From Abditibacteriaceae bacterium (GTDB lineage: Bacteria; Armatimonadota; Abditibacteriia; Abditibacteriales; Abditibacteriaceae), in NCBI GenBank assembly GCA_019239895.1, contig JAFAZH010000037.1:1-64000 (forward strand): a stretch of DNA of 64,000 nt, given 5' to 3'. The notes beneath the pieces were generated by a model, which was not told where the DNA came from, made no database searches, and worked only from the letters and a program-made list of their open reading frames with translations. Shown one piece after another: positions 39,731 through 48,545 of the stretch (positions are counted from its first letter, which is position 1; each line of letters opens with the position of its first letter). Made by a program: the position numbers and the translations under genes.

Positions 39731-39877
39731 TAGATTTAGCCACAGCAGCACAGGAAAATTCGAGGATCGAAGATAGAGGATCGCTACTGCACTGAGAGAC
39801 TAACTGGCCTCGGCTTAGCCTTTTCAATCCTCTATCTTCGATCCTCGAATTTTCCTGTGCTGCTGTGGCTAAATCTA
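39731..39877. repeat. Palindrome with perfect 51 bp arms
   Basis: Arms 39731-39781 and 39827-39877 are exact complements over 51 bp: TAGATTTAGCCACAGCAGCA outermost, then ACAGGAAAATTCGAGGATCG and AAGATAGAGGAT. Spacer 45 bp. The inner word is shared with 28020-28146. Perfect identity over this length in non-coding DNA points to a recent event or active correction. Confidence 0.95.
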
Positions 39878-39897
39878 AAACATATCATGGAGCGCAA

Positions 39898-40683
39898 ATG
39901 ACGAATTACCGGGGCTTTGATAGATTTCTTTCGACCAGTTTCGTATTAAGCTTGCTCGTATTGGGCGTCTATGTCGTTTTGGAGCATTATAATATTCCGG
40001 CGGGGCGATTCCTCGACTGGCTGATTGGTGTCGGTAGTTTCTGGTGGTTGCTCGTTATTGTGACCGTGCCGTGGAACATTCATTTCCAGGCCCGCCAGGT
40101 CATCGCTGATGCGGCCCAGTCGCAGGAGCGTAACATCGCGGTGAATCCGGCGCATGTGCAGTTCGCCCGCACCTGGGTGCAGCGTTCGCTCTGGCTGGCT
40201 ATCGTCTTACACCTGCTGTCGGCAGCGGGGCTGTATGCCCTGGCCTATTTTGGCATCAGTAGTGTCGGCTATGTTACCTCCGCAGCGGCCCTCTTGCTGA
40301 CAGGTTTGCGCCCCACGGTGCGCGCTTATGAATATATCGCGGCGCAACTGGCAGCTATGCAGCAGGAAATCCGCTATCCCCGTGAAGACGTAGCCACCCT
40401 GCGGGGTGATGTCGAAGAACTCAAAGGGCGCACCCGCGCCCTGGAACAACTCTTAGACTTAGCCAACGGTGAGGGCTGGGCCTCTCAAACGCAGGCGTAT
40501 GCGGCCCACACGCGGGAGGAAGTGCAACAACTCAAGCGTGCCCTGGAACAGTTGCAGAACACTAATATCGTGGAGCATGAGCGCATCTCCCGTGAATCGC
40601 AACACGCCATCGCCCAGATTACCGCCGATGGACAATTTTTGGAGCATGTGCGCGAGATTATCCGCTTTGTCAAAAGTGCCTGA
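39898..40683 (+). CDS. Membrane protein with C-terminal coiled coil
   Basis: 261 residues. Four likely membrane helices in two pairs (FVLSLLVLGVYVVLE, FWWLLVIVTVPWNI; LWLAIVLHLLSAAGLYALAYF and GYVTSAAALLLTGL). A long cytoplasmic coiled coil follows (YPREDVATLRGDVEELKGRTRALEQ). GGAG lies 5 bp before the ATG at 39898; an upstream start would run into the palindrome arm. No family recognised. Confidence 0.65.
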   Translation: MTNYRGFDRFLSTSFVLSLLVLGVYVVLEHYNIPAGRFLDWLIGVGSFWWLLVIVTVPWNIHFQARQVIADAAQSQERNIAVNPAHVQFARTWVQRSLWLAIVLHLLSAAGLYALAYFGISSVGYVTSAAALLLTGLRPTVRAYEYIAAQLAAMQQEIRYPREDVATLRGDVEELKGRTRALEQLLDLANGEGWASQTQAYAAHTREEVQQLKRALEQLQNTNIVEHERISRESQHAIAQITADGQFLEHVREIIRFVKSA

Positions 40684-40847
40684 AGCTTTATCTTTTAGCA
40701 GGAAAGCAGGGGAAAAGGAGAGCAGGAATTTAGGTTGTGTCATCCTTGGGAGAGTGCCTTGCGGCGTGCTCACTCCATAATTTCCGGTTGCCTTAACTGC
40801 CTGCTAAACTATGAGCAGTTTAAGGTGAGGAGGGGCCAACCGAGACC

Positions 40848-41261
40848 ATGCCGAGGCCGAGCAAAACTGAGCAGGTGCGGCGTAAGTATTTGAAAACTTC
40901 CTGCCGTGCCAGGGGCCGGGAGGAACGCACCAACCCGGACGACATCGCCGAGTTTTTGAGTCTCACCCATGACCCGGATGCCAGGGTGCGCCGTGAAGCG
41001 GTGCAGTGCTTGTGCCCCTGCCATGTGCAGACCAATCATCCGGGCGTCTGGGATCGCCTCTTAGAAATGGTGACTGACCCTGACCTCAAGGTGCGCGCGA
41101 CGGTGCTGCATACCCTGGGTGATGGCTCACCACGGGCGCGCGAGGCCGAAGTGGTGGCGGCTATCGAAAAAATATATCACGAGCCCGACCTGAAACTGCG
41201 CCGCCATGTCCGCCAACTCCTGGCGAGCTATCGGCGGCAGGGTAACATTAACGTGCTGTAA
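40848..41261 (+). CDS. HEAT-repeat-like protein
   Basis: 137 residues. Basic N-terminus, then two to three HEAT-like helix pairs: FLSLTHDPDARVRREAVQCL, LLEMVTDPDLKVRATVLHTL and KIYHEPDLKLRRHVRQLLASY. Likely a protein-binding scaffold. A GGAGG lies about 20 bp upstream, rather far. The next gene starts within a few bases, so they may share a transcript. Confidence 0.7.
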   Translation: MPRPSKTEQVRRKYLKTSCRARGREERTNPDDIAEFLSLTHDPDARVRREAVQCLCPCHVQTNHPGVWDRLLEMVTDPDLKVRATVLHTLGDGSPRAREAEVVAAIEKIYHEPDLKLRRHVRQLLASYRRQGNINVL

Positions 41262-41267
41262 ACGTCT

Positions 41268-42416
41268 TTGTATAAAGACGAATGCAGCGGGATGGGGTGC
41301 CTATCAGAGCCAATGATTAACAGCGTGCAACAAGAGATTATGGCCGCCTTTGGGACGCTCCCTGTTCCTGCTGCGGATCAGTTACTTGGCCCGTCCAGAG
41401 GGGATGAGGCGGGTGAGCAACTCATCCAGCAAGCACTGGCCGGACAAAGGTGGCAGGCTTTAGGCGCGGCCTATTTGCAGGAGCGATGGCCTTACTTCTG
41501 CTATCTGAGTAACGCAGGCTTCCGCTATTATCTACCAGCGTTGTTGATGAACTGTTTAGACAATTTTACTCCCGAAAATAAGCTTTTGCACTCCACTGTC
41601 TACTTTCTCACTCCCAGTTATTGGAGCCTTTACTTTCGCGGCGCAGATGAGGTTTCTGAATATCAAACGTCGCTCTTCACTGAGGCGCAATATAAAGCAG
41701 TGTGTTCTTTCCTGGGATTGGTTTTTGACCAGCAACCCTACCTGAAAATGCTGGCTGCCAAAGCCCTGAAATGGGGCTGGAATCGTTACGAGCATACGGC
41801 GTTAGTGAGGTGTCGAGATTTCTATCGGGACTTGTATCATTATCAATATCCACCGTCCTCTGATCCTACAGTCGCAAGCTTAGTCGCGCAAATTAGGGCA
41901 GCTTTTGCCAACACACCTTATCCAGGTGACGATCAGCTTTGCGGTTCCAGCCAGGGCGATGAACCAGCCGAGTATGCGTTAGAGTTTCGGGATCTCAACT
42001 GGCAAACCATACACCCCGATTTTCTGGCTTATCATTATGCTGCCTTGAGTTTCTTCACAGAGGCAGGCTTTCGCTATTTTCTACCGGCATTTTTGATCGC
42101 TGAGGTCATGGGGACTGATTCCAATGCCAACCCCGTCTTTCACCTCACACATGGTCTGGTGCCGGATAAGACGCAACAGATTCGGGAGCAATTGATGGCC
42201 AGTGGGGCCTTGCCAGAGGATGTCGTGCAACAAATGCGGCAAAATGAAGAGCGGGCTACTTACGACTGGCAGCAGATCGCCCTGGACAAGTTCTCTCACT
42301 TCAACGGGGAAGAAAGAAAAGCGATTGTGGCTTACCTGCAATATGCGGCTGATGAATATTCAATGGACGACATTAACAGGGCTTTGGAAAGCTACTGGTT
42401 AAAACCACCTCCCTAG
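41268..42416 (+). CDS. Tandem DUF6714 protein
   Basis: 382 residues made of two copies of one unit. Copy 1 (about 20-175): VQQEIMAAFGTLPVPAADQL, then AGFRYYLPALLMNCLDNF. Copy 2 (about 205-375): LVAQIRAAFANTPYPGDDQL, then AGFRYFLPAFLIAEVMG. Both resemble DUF6714, usually present once in a protein of about half this length. Function unknown. The start could also be an internal ATG at 41313 (MINSVQQE). Confidence 0.72.
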   Translation: MYKDECSGMGCLSEPMINSVQQEIMAAFGTLPVPAADQLLGPSRGDEAGEQLIQQALAGQRWQALGAAYLQERWPYFCYLSNAGFRYYLPALLMNCLDNFTPENKLLHSTVYFLTPSYWSLYFRGADEVSEYQTSLFTEAQYKAVCSFLGLVFDQQPYLKMLAAKALKWGWNRYEHTALVRCRDFYRDLYHYQYPPSSDPTVASLVAQIRAAFANTPYPGDDQLCGSSQGDEPAEYALEFRDLNWQTIHPDFLAYHYAALSFFTEAGFRYFLPAFLIAEVMGTDSNANPVFHLTHGLVPDKTQQIREQLMASGALPEDVVQQMRQNEERATYDWQQIALDKFSHFNGEERKAIVAYLQYAADEYSMDDINRALESYWLKPPP

Positions 42417-42456
42417 TGCTTGCTCTCACTGGCAAGTTATGCCATAACTCTTGGAG

Positions 42457-42885
42457 ATGAAACACATAGCCATCGCCCAGAGCGATTCCGAAATCGAACG
42501 CTGCTTGCCCGTTATGCGGGAACTGCGACCGCACCTGACCGACGACACTTTTGTAGCGCGTGTGCGGCAGCAGGAAAGCCTGGGCGGCTTTAACCTGGTC
42601 TATCTCGAAGATGCGGGCGAGGTCAAAGCGGTGGCTGGTATTCCCATCATGGAGAATCTGGCGTGGGGCAAATTTCTTTATGTAGATGACCTCGTGACAG
42701 CCGCTGCGGAACGCTCCAAAGGCTATGGCGATGCCCTCTTCGACTGGTTGGTGGGGTATGCCCGGCAGCAAGAGTGCCAGCAACTCCATCTCGATTCCGG
42801 CGTGCAGCGTTTCGACGCCCACCGCTTCTACCTCCGCAAGCGCATGAGCATCAACTGCCATCATTTTGCCCTGCCGCTCTCGTGA
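42457..42885 (+). CDS. GNAT family acetyltransferase
   Basis: 142 residues. SEIERCLPVMRELRPHL opens the fold; FLYVDDLVTAAAERSKGYGDALFDWLV holds the acetyl-CoA-binding pattern (R-S-K-G-Y-G), and AHRFYLRKRM the typical last helix. Transfers acetyl from acetyl-CoA to an unknown amine. GGAG lies directly against the ATG at 42457, so the upstream TTG at 42451 may be the real start. Confidence 0.85.
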   Translation: MKHIAIAQSDSEIERCLPVMRELRPHLTDDTFVARVRQQESLGGFNLVYLEDAGEVKAVAGIPIMENLAWGKFLYVDDLVTAAAERSKGYGDALFDWLVGYARQQECQQLHLDSGVQRFDAHRFYLRKRMSINCHHFALPLS

Positions 42886-42934
42886 TGGGATAGAATATGC
42901 TGCCGTGGCGGTGGCCCAGGTTTACACGTTTAAC

Positions 42935-43936
42935 ATGAAGCATCTTCAGGCTGACAAAATCTTAGCTCATCTGGGCACTTATCTGCGGAGCCTGCCGCCC
43001 TACCTGGACATGCTGGAAGAGTATTATGAAGTTGCTGACCAGCGGATGACGGTATTCCGCTCGCCGCGACACTGGGTGCTCTTTTTTGAATTTGTGCTCT
43101 ATGATGCCAGGGCGGATGAGTTCATGGTGAATTTGTGGGCTTTTGGCGATTGCTTAAACGATTACAATGGGGGTGAGGAACGACAGGAGGGCAATGGACT
43201 GCTGTGGCAGTTTACGCGGCAGCCCTTTGCGAGTTGCTCTCGAACGGCGCGAGGGTCGTTTAAGGCTCGCCGCAACAGATTTTCAATCCTCTTTAAGGGA
43301 GAATGCTTGAAGTTCAAGCCGACGGCTGAACAATATGCCGCAGCGGGTATTAAATTCACCAGGGCACAGCAGGCACCAGATGCCATGCTTACCCCCGCGC
43401 AGCTTTTGCGTTTTTTATGTCATCACCTGGATCATCCTTTCTTTGCGGGGGAGGACTCTTTGCGCAGCATTATAGACGCGTGCCGCCGCCAGCGTCTCGC
43501 CCCGCTCTGGCATGAAATGGCATTGCTGCTTCAGACTCGTGAATGGCGACACCCAAATATTGAGGAGATGGCTGAGCCTGCGGCCTGGGAACCGTTTCAG
43601 ATATTAGCGCGCACTATTGCTACGGGTGATTTAACGGAGTGGCAGGCACAGAATCCGGCGACGTTCAATACGCATTGGAGTCACTGGGCTACCGATTACG
43701 AGGCAACCGAGAAACTCCTTCACGAGGAGAGACAACGATGGCACAATAAAATGCAACAACTCCCGCCGGAGGCACGACAGCAAATCGAGGCAACGTTGAG
43801 CAACATAAGCCAACTGCCCTTAAGCCCTGGTATCTTGTATCAATCAGAAATCATCATTGATGGCGAGAAATTTACTATTACGCCTGACTATCTGGTGAAC
43901 TCTTCAGAGACACCCGACTTAGAAGATGAACAATAA
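42935..43936 (+). CDS. Uncharacterised protein, DUF7003-like
   Basis: 333 residues from the ATG at 42935. ILAHLGTYLRSLPPYLDMLEEYYEVADQRMTVFRSPRHWVLFFEFVLYD resembles the opening of DUF7003-type proteins; a central KFTRAQQAPDAMLTPAQLLRF follows, and the C-terminal third is helical. An earlier ATG at 42866 would overlap the GNAT gene by 20 bp and is possible. No catalytic motif visible. Confidence 0.55.
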   Translation: MKHLQADKILAHLGTYLRSLPPYLDMLEEYYEVADQRMTVFRSPRHWVLFFEFVLYDARADEFMVNLWAFGDCLNDYNGGEERQEGNGLLWQFTRQPFASCSRTARGSFKARRNRFSILFKGECLKFKPTAEQYAAAGIKFTRAQQAPDAMLTPAQLLRFLCHHLDHPFFAGEDSLRSIIDACRRQRLAPLWHEMALLLQTREWRHPNIEEMAEPAAWEPFQILARTIATGDLTEWQAQNPATFNTHWSHWATDYEATEKLLHEERQRWHNKMQQLPPEARQQIEATLSNISQLPLSPGILYQSEIIIDGEKFTITPDYLVNSSETPDLEDEQ

Positions 43937-43983
43937 AAAATATGAGTCAGAATTCATTCGCTTTGTTATGGTGCAGATGACAG

Positions 43984-44331
43984 CTAAGCCACTAACACAA
44001 CGCGCGCGTCTTCTGGATCGGCTTCTCGCTTGAAAACACGCACCTCAATATCACGTCCCAGTCTATTCAAGATGCTAAAAAGGCGGTCGGTAGAACAATT
44101 GAGAAACTGCCCGCGTAGCATCTTAGAAAGCGTAGGTTGATCCATACCGATGAGTTTGGCGGCTTCGGTTTGGCTTAGCTGCCGGTCTTCAATACACCGG
44201 GTAATTTCATAAATGAGTTGGGACTTAAATTGTAAATTAGGGGCATCCGGCAAATCCAGGTCAGCAAAGACGTTGCCCGAACCCGTTTCAATGACCGTCC
44301 CAGCCCTGGTCGTTTTCTTGTTAAGTTTCAT
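43984..44331 (-). CDS. HigA-like XRE antitoxin (second module)
   Basis: 115 residues. The N-terminal half may contact the toxin; the helix-turn-helix is QLSQTEAAKLIGMDQPTLSKML, followed by RLFSILNRLGRDIEVRV. AGGGG lies 6 bp before the ATG at 44331, and the gene overlaps the toxin by 11 bp. Probably represses its own operon. Confidence 0.85.
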   Translation of the reverse strand: MKLNKKTTRAGTVIETGSGNVFADLDLPDAPNLQFKSQLIYEITRCIEDRQLSQTEAAKLIGMDQPTLSKMLRGQFLNCSTDRLFSILNRLGRDIEVRVFKREADPEDARVVLVA

Positions 44332-44731
44332 AGTGGCCCCTTTTACGCTGTTGGCTGCTCTGAGCGATTCTTTCCTGATAGTCATCCTCGGCATCACGCA
44401 AGCGGTGCCGAATAACTTCTATCTCCTGTTGCGGCGTGGCGATGTCGCGTTTCGACTTTTTCTGGAAGCAGTGCAAGACATAGATTGCCTCGGCGAAGCG
44501 TACCGTATAAACCGCACGATAGGTGTCCGAATGGAAATCCTCCACAACTTCCAGGACGCTCGCCCCCGGAAAGCTCTTACCCCTGAGTGGTTTGGCAGCG
44601 AGAGATTTGCCCCCACGGTGTGCCGCATCCAGAGCCAAACCAATGTTGCGTCGCACCGGAGCGGGAAACGCTTTCAAATCTTTGCGTGCTGAAGCCACCC
44701 AATAAACGGGTTTCAGACCGCTTTCACTCAT
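44321..44731 (-). CDS. Gp49/HigB-like toxin (second module)
   Basis: 136 residues. VYWVASARKDLKAFPAPVRRNIGLALDAAHRGGK and KPLRGKSFPGASVLEVVEDFHSDTYRAVYTVRF followed by YVLHCFQKKSKRDI match the phage-Gp49/HigB RelE-superfamily pattern. Ribosome-dependent mRNA cleavage is expected from the family. First gene of a two-gene operon with the XRE antitoxin. Confidence 0.88.
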   Translation of the reverse strand: MSESGLKPVYWVASARKDLKAFPAPVRRNIGLALDAAHRGGKSLAAKPLRGKSFPGASVLEVVEDFHSDTYRAVYTVRFAEAIYVLHCFQKKSKRDIATPQQEIEVIRHRLRDAEDDYQERIAQSSQQRKRGHYET

Positions 44732-44887
44732 ACCTCTATTATGGCATATATACCATAATTTAGCAAGGCTGAAATAGCCATTCCAATATTCCTGTAACCT
44801 GCGCTACACTCTGGTGCGTTGAGGCTTTTGATTAAGCATCGAAGAATCAGGATTGAGAATTGCAGAGAGGAACGATGAGGAAACTAT

Positions 44888-45682
44888 ATGGATTTACAAC
44901 TACAGGGAAAACGGGCTTTAGTGACTGGCTCGACGGTCGGAATAGGTTTCGCCACGGCGTTAGGTTTGGCTAAAGAGGGTGCGACGGTGGTGCTCAATGG
45001 GCGCACAAAGGAGCGGGTGGAGGAGGCGGTGCAACGCGTGCAGCGGAAGGTTGCCGGGGCGCAGGTTTCCGGGGTAGCGGCTGACCTGGGCACGGCAGAG
45101 GGGGTGGCCCACTTGCTGCAACAGGTGCCGGAAGTCGAGATTCTGATCAACAATCTCGGCATCTTTGAGCCGAAGGCGTTTGAGAACATTGAGGATGAAG
45201 ATTGGCTGCGCTTTTTTGAGACCAATGTGCTGAGTGGAGTGCGCCTGACGCGCCATTACCTGCCCCACATGAAGAGCCGTGACTGGGGCCGCATCATTTT
45301 TGTGTCCAGCGAATCGGCGCTCAATATCCCCGCCGAGATGATTCACTATGGCATGACCAAAACCGCGCAACTGGCGGTGGCGCGCGGCGTGGCCGAAACG
45401 ACTGTGGGCACGGGTGTCACCGTCAATTCCATTTTGCCTGGCCCGACCAGTTCCGAGGGCGTCTCCGAGTTTGTGAATCAACTGGCCCGCGAGCGCGGCG
45501 TGGATTTCGCCACGATGGAAGCCGAGTTCTTCAAGACGGCGCGGCCTTCCTCGCTGCTGCAACGCTTTATCACGCCCACAGAAGTCGCCAACTTCATCGT
45601 GTTTGTGTGCAGCCCCTTGTCGTCGGCCACCAATGGAGCCACCTTGCGCGTCGAAGGTGGCGTGGTGCGTTCAATTGCCTGA
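44888..45682 (+). CDS. Short-chain dehydrogenase/reductase
   Basis: 264 residues. TGSTVGIG is the NAD(P)-binding glycine motif; NNLG replaces the usual NNAG; catalytic Ser in VSSESA and YGMTK for the YxxxK pair. The end TNGATLRVEGGVVRSIA is the usual classical-SDR C-terminus. The substrate is unknown. It stands alone between a toxin module and a small gene on the other strand. Confidence 0.93.
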   Translation: MDLQLQGKRALVTGSTVGIGFATALGLAKEGATVVLNGRTKERVEEAVQRVQRKVAGAQVSGVAADLGTAEGVAHLLQQVPEVEILINNLGIFEPKAFENIEDEDWLRFFETNVLSGVRLTRHYLPHMKSRDWGRIIFVSSESALNIPAEMIHYGMTKTAQLAVARGVAETTVGTGVTVNSILPGPTSSEGVSEFVNQLARERGVDFATMEAEFFKTARPSSLLQRFITPTEVANFIVFVCSPLSSATNGATLRVEGGVVRSIA

Positions 45683-45686
45683 GACT

Positions 45687-45717
45687 ACCTTAATAGCAGT
45701 TACTGCTGCGTTAAGTA
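45687..45717. terminator. Bidirectional hairpin between convergent genes
   Basis: CTTAATAGCAG and CTGCTGCGTTAAG form an imperfect stem just after the SDR stop codon. It overlaps the end of the convergent small gene. No clear T-run. Confidence 0.4.
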
Positions 45718-45900
45718 GGATCGGATGATCTGCCAGAGTTGCTCGTCCGCCGGCGGTAGATAAAGCCAACTGGCAAAGAACTGGTCTGAGTACTCCGTCC
45801 AAACGGCAACGGCCTGTTCATCAGTTATGTCATAACCATGACTGCTGGCAACGCTTTTTAAGCGTGCCACATCTTCAGGAAACATGTGTGTGCTGGTCAT
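45700..45900 (-). CDS. Small protein, unknown
   Basis: 66 residues. MTSTHMFPEDVARLKSVASSHGYDITDEQAVAVWTEYSDQFFASW reads as a compact helical domain rich in aromatic residues at the end (SWLYLPPADEQLWQII). No ribosome site is obvious. Coding-like composition supports a gene but no family is recognised. Confidence 0.5.
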   Translation of the reverse strand: MTSTHMFPEDVARLKSVASSHGYDITDEQAVAVWTEYSDQFFASWLYLPPADEQLWQIIRSYLTQQ

Positions 45901-46014
45901 GGGAACTCTGGTAGTTCTGGTTACTGGGCTGGTTGCTGCTCGCCGGTGGTTGACCGCTCCTAAGAGTACCGCACAATATGCCACGGCTGATTCTACTCTG
46001 TTGGAGTCTCTTCA

Positions 46015-46770
46015 TCAGACGTGCTGCATTTCTTTTTCCAACAGTGCCCAGGCTTGACTCATCTTCGCTTGAGCCAGGGGTGAAATGCTGTCACCTCGTA
46101 GAGACGCTATGCACAAATACTCAACAGTCCCGTCAGTAAAACCGACTGATTTAGAATCTTCCATTTGTCCGTCCGTGAGCGATGGTCCGGTTATGTGCAT
46201 GATACCGGCGGTGTGGCCGTGGAATTTGATGAGGCCATGTTCCTGAATAGTCGGAGTTTTATGGTTCGACTGGCCACAAAGATAAAAGAACATGGTAGCC
46301 GCGACCATACCATTGTAAATTTTCTCCGGCTGGGTAGATTCTGTTTTAAATATAGTCTGGATGTTGAATCTTAAGTCATCCCCATCCACACTTGTGCTGA
46401 AAGTCACTTCTTTGGTGGCGGGTGTGGTGTAGTCGTATGGTTTGCCACGCTTGGATACCCCCTGGTATCGCTTCGCCGGTTTCTCTTCAATCGCTCTAAG
46501 CCAGCCCTGCAATGGCGGCACCCAGTAAGTGCCAAGCACTGTGCCCTGCGACCATAGTATGTGGCGATGGACTTGCCATGCTCCCGCTCCCGTCAGGAGC
46601 AGCAACGAGAGCGCAACCGCGATGCCGCGCATCGTTCTCTGCTGGGGTGCCATCTGGACTTGAGACCTCACCGAAGCAGGCTGTGGTAAGCCCAGCCCGT
46701 GGCAGCGCGGACACTGTGTATCGAACGCTTCCAGGACATAGTTGCATTGAGGACAGGCCATAGTATCCAT
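46015..46770 (-). CDS. Zinc-ribbon membrane protein
   Basis: 251 residues. N-terminal zinc ribbon MACPQCNYVLEAFDTQCPRCHG (split by its two CxxC knuckles), a short linker, one membrane helix (IAVALSLLLLTGAGAW) and a soluble C-terminal domain of about 180 residues. That domain has repeated beta-strand patterns (KEVTFSTSVDGDDLRFNIQ). Start at the ATG at 46770; a longer frame to 47037 overlaps the next gene. The ribbon-plus-helix layout is common in bacterial sensors; function unknown. Confidence 0.65.
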   Translation of the reverse strand: MDTMACPQCNYVLEAFDTQCPRCHGLGLPQPASVRSQVQMAPQQRTMRGIAVALSLLLLTGAGAWQVHRHILWSQGTVLGTYWVPPLQGWLRAIEEKPAKRYQGVSKRGKPYDYTTPATKEVTFSTSVDGDDLRFNIQTIFKTESTQPEKIYNGMVAATMFFYLCGQSNHKTPTIQEHGLIKFHGHTAGIMHITGPSLTDGQMEDSKSVGFTDGTVEYLCIASLRGDSISPLAQAKMSQAWALLEKEMQHV

Positions 46771-46843
46771 TATAGTAATTGCGGCTCTTTCAGGCAGTAT
46801 TCCAAGCTCTACTGTCTGCATCTCTAAACCAAAGATACGCGGC

Positions 46844-47314
46844 TTATGTGACATTATCTGTCTGCTCCGGGGCGACGGTAAATACTTTGTTGCCTGCTTT
46901 CGCACCAGCTTGCCAGGTGAGTCTGAGGCGGATTGGGTGAGTGCGCTGCTTTTTGATGTTGCACAACCCAAACCAACAATAGGTTCCGGTGGGAGCGCGG
47001 AACTCCATAAAAAGCTTTTCTCCCGTGGCCGCAGCAATCCATCGCCCAGGCGTATCTATTTCCGACATTCCACTCTGGACATAAAGCTTGGCGTGCAGTG
47101 GCGCAGGTTCCCGGTTGCAAACGGGCACCATCAATGCGTAAGTCGGAGTGTTCTTGCCGGTTGCATCAGTCCCAGATGCTAAAATCGGTTCACCGACGAG
47201 AGGCGCATTCTGTGGCAGGTCGGCGATTAACGAACGCTTGCAGCCAACTACAGGCATGAGCAACGCTGAGGCCAGCATAGAATAGAGTATAGTGTGAGGC
47301 ATGAGTCTCTTCAT
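46844..47314 (-). CDS. Putative lipoprotein, unknown
   Basis: 156 residues. Signal peptide with a lipobox-like end, LLMPVVGC, followed by KRS. The mature part is beta-rich (LHAKLYVQSGMSEIDTPGRW, RLRLTWQAGAKAG). It lies 73 bp upstream of the zinc-ribbon gene on the same strand, and the two may be cotranscribed. No family recognised. Confidence 0.6.
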   Translation of the reverse strand: MKRLMPHTILYSMLASALLMPVVGCKRSLIADLPQNAPLVGEPILASGTDATGKNTPTYALMVPVCNREPAPLHAKLYVQSGMSEIDTPGRWIAAATGEKLFMEFRAPTGTYCWFGLCNIKKQRTHPIRLRLTWQAGAKAGNKVFTVAPEQTDNVT

Positions 47315-47418
47315 AATAGTATGTGACGGTAGTCTCTTGTTTGTGGGTTAACGAATAAGCTGAGCCATCTCAGGGGGCTTATATGACTTTATCCCACTGG
47401 TGCCAGCCATAGTCAGCA

Positions 47419-48132
47419 TTAATGCGGGAGCAATGTTGCAAAAAAGGCAATGCCCTCACTGGCAAAAGGCGAATGGCCCGCACCGGCGATTATGGTGCGG
47501 GAGATATTCTGATAGCCATGAGCGCGGGCCGTCTGCTCGGCATTATCCCATTGCCGGTTAAGCGCCGTCAGGTAGGGGTCTTTATCGCCCTGCAAGGCAT
47601 GGATGGGGAGTTGGGCGCGCTCCGGGGCAGTCGAGAAGGTGGTCACACCGCGTCCCAGGAAGTTAGCCGCCGCGGGCACCGCTCCGGCGAGCAGTTCAGG
47701 ATGCATCAAGATAAGCTGCCAGGCCAGATGCCCACCGGCTGAGAAACCCGTGACAAAGAACTTCGGCTGGCCATGCTCATCCTGTTGCACTTCGCGCGCA
47801 ATCGCCAGCACCGCCTGCATGTCGGCGGGGTCGTTGCCGTTAGAGGATACACACGGCGTCACAATGATAAACGGCTGCGCTTTACGCGCCCGCATAAAAG
47901 CCTGGCAGTTGCGCAGGAAATTGTGGCCCGACCCCTCCAGCGTGACGAGGATCGGCCAGGTTGCTTGCGGCGTCCAGCCATCCGGTAAGGCGAGATAATA
48001 TTGCGTCGCCACAGCACGGGCCGTTTTGAGTTCGGGCTGGGCGACGGGTGTTCCCGGCCCCGGCCCGCTCTCGCACCAACCGCATCTCCCCCACAGCATC
48101 AGCAGTAGCGCGATATAAGTTATTAATTTCAT
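47419..48132 (-). CDS. Secreted alpha/beta hydrolase, esterase type
   Basis: 237 residues with a signal peptide (MKLITYIALLLMLWGRCGWC). Hydrolase features: YYLALPDGW, the nucleophile elbow VTGFSAGGHLAW, an Asp in LQGDKDPYL and a His near the end (GAGHSPF), as in LpqC/PHB-depolymerase-like esterases. AGGAGG lies 5 bp before the ATG at 48132, which rules out a longer frame. Substrate unknown. Confidence 0.85.
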   Translation of the reverse strand: MKLITYIALLLMLWGRCGWCESGPGPGTPVAQPELKTARAVATQYYLALPDGWTPQATWPILVTLEGSGHNFLRNCQAFMRARKAQPFIIVTPCVSSNGNDPADMQAVLAIAREVQQDEHGQPKFFVTGFSAGGHLAWQLILMHPELLAGAVPAAANFLGRGVTTFSTAPERAQLPIHALQGDKDPYLTALNRQWDNAEQTARAHGYQNISRTIIAGAGHSPFASEGIAFFATLLPH

Positions 48133-48229
48133 CCTCGCCTCCTGAATGAATATTTTAATCCACATTATACCGGCATCCCAACGATGCACGGCAGCATGAT
48201 GCAGATCAATATGCGATAGTCTGCGCCCC

Positions 48230-48421
48230 CGAACCCAGAGTGTTGGGTGCCCACAGCACTGCATATTGATGCAGTGCTGTGGGCTGAGAGCGACGGGCGT
48301 TCGACAGCAGGGTGCCGGGTCTGGGGTATAGAGTATAGGAATCAGTAGTAAGAGCCTCGCCAAACCCTAAACCCTGACCCCTAAACCTTCCTCATAGCCC
48401 GTCGCTCACGCTCTGGGTTCG
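48230..48421. repeat. Nested inverted repeats between the esterase and ada genes
   Basis: Outer pair CGAACCCAGAGTG (48230-48242) and CTCTGGGTTCG (48411-48421). Inner pair GAGCGACGGGC (48288-48298) and GCCCGTCGCTC (48397-48407). Between the left members lies a perfect 15 bp hairpin CCCACAGCACTGCAT-ATTG-ATGCAGTGCTGTGGG (48250-48283). Together they could fold into a branched structure. The 410 bp gap holds no gene that I can see. Confidence 0.8.
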
Positions 48422-48545
48422 TAACGGTAGCCTCTTTATCGCTAACTGCTATAGCTTCTACACCCTTTGAATTTTTCACTTTGAAAGCAAGGAGCGGATA
48501 GTTTTGAGGTGATGCCTGGCGTATTGTAAAATCAGAGGTGTCACT

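Noticed and set aside
48250-48283. Perfect 15 bp hairpin as a Rho-independent terminator
   Set aside because: No T-run follows on either strand and it is nested in larger inverted repeats, so I list it as part of a repeat structure.
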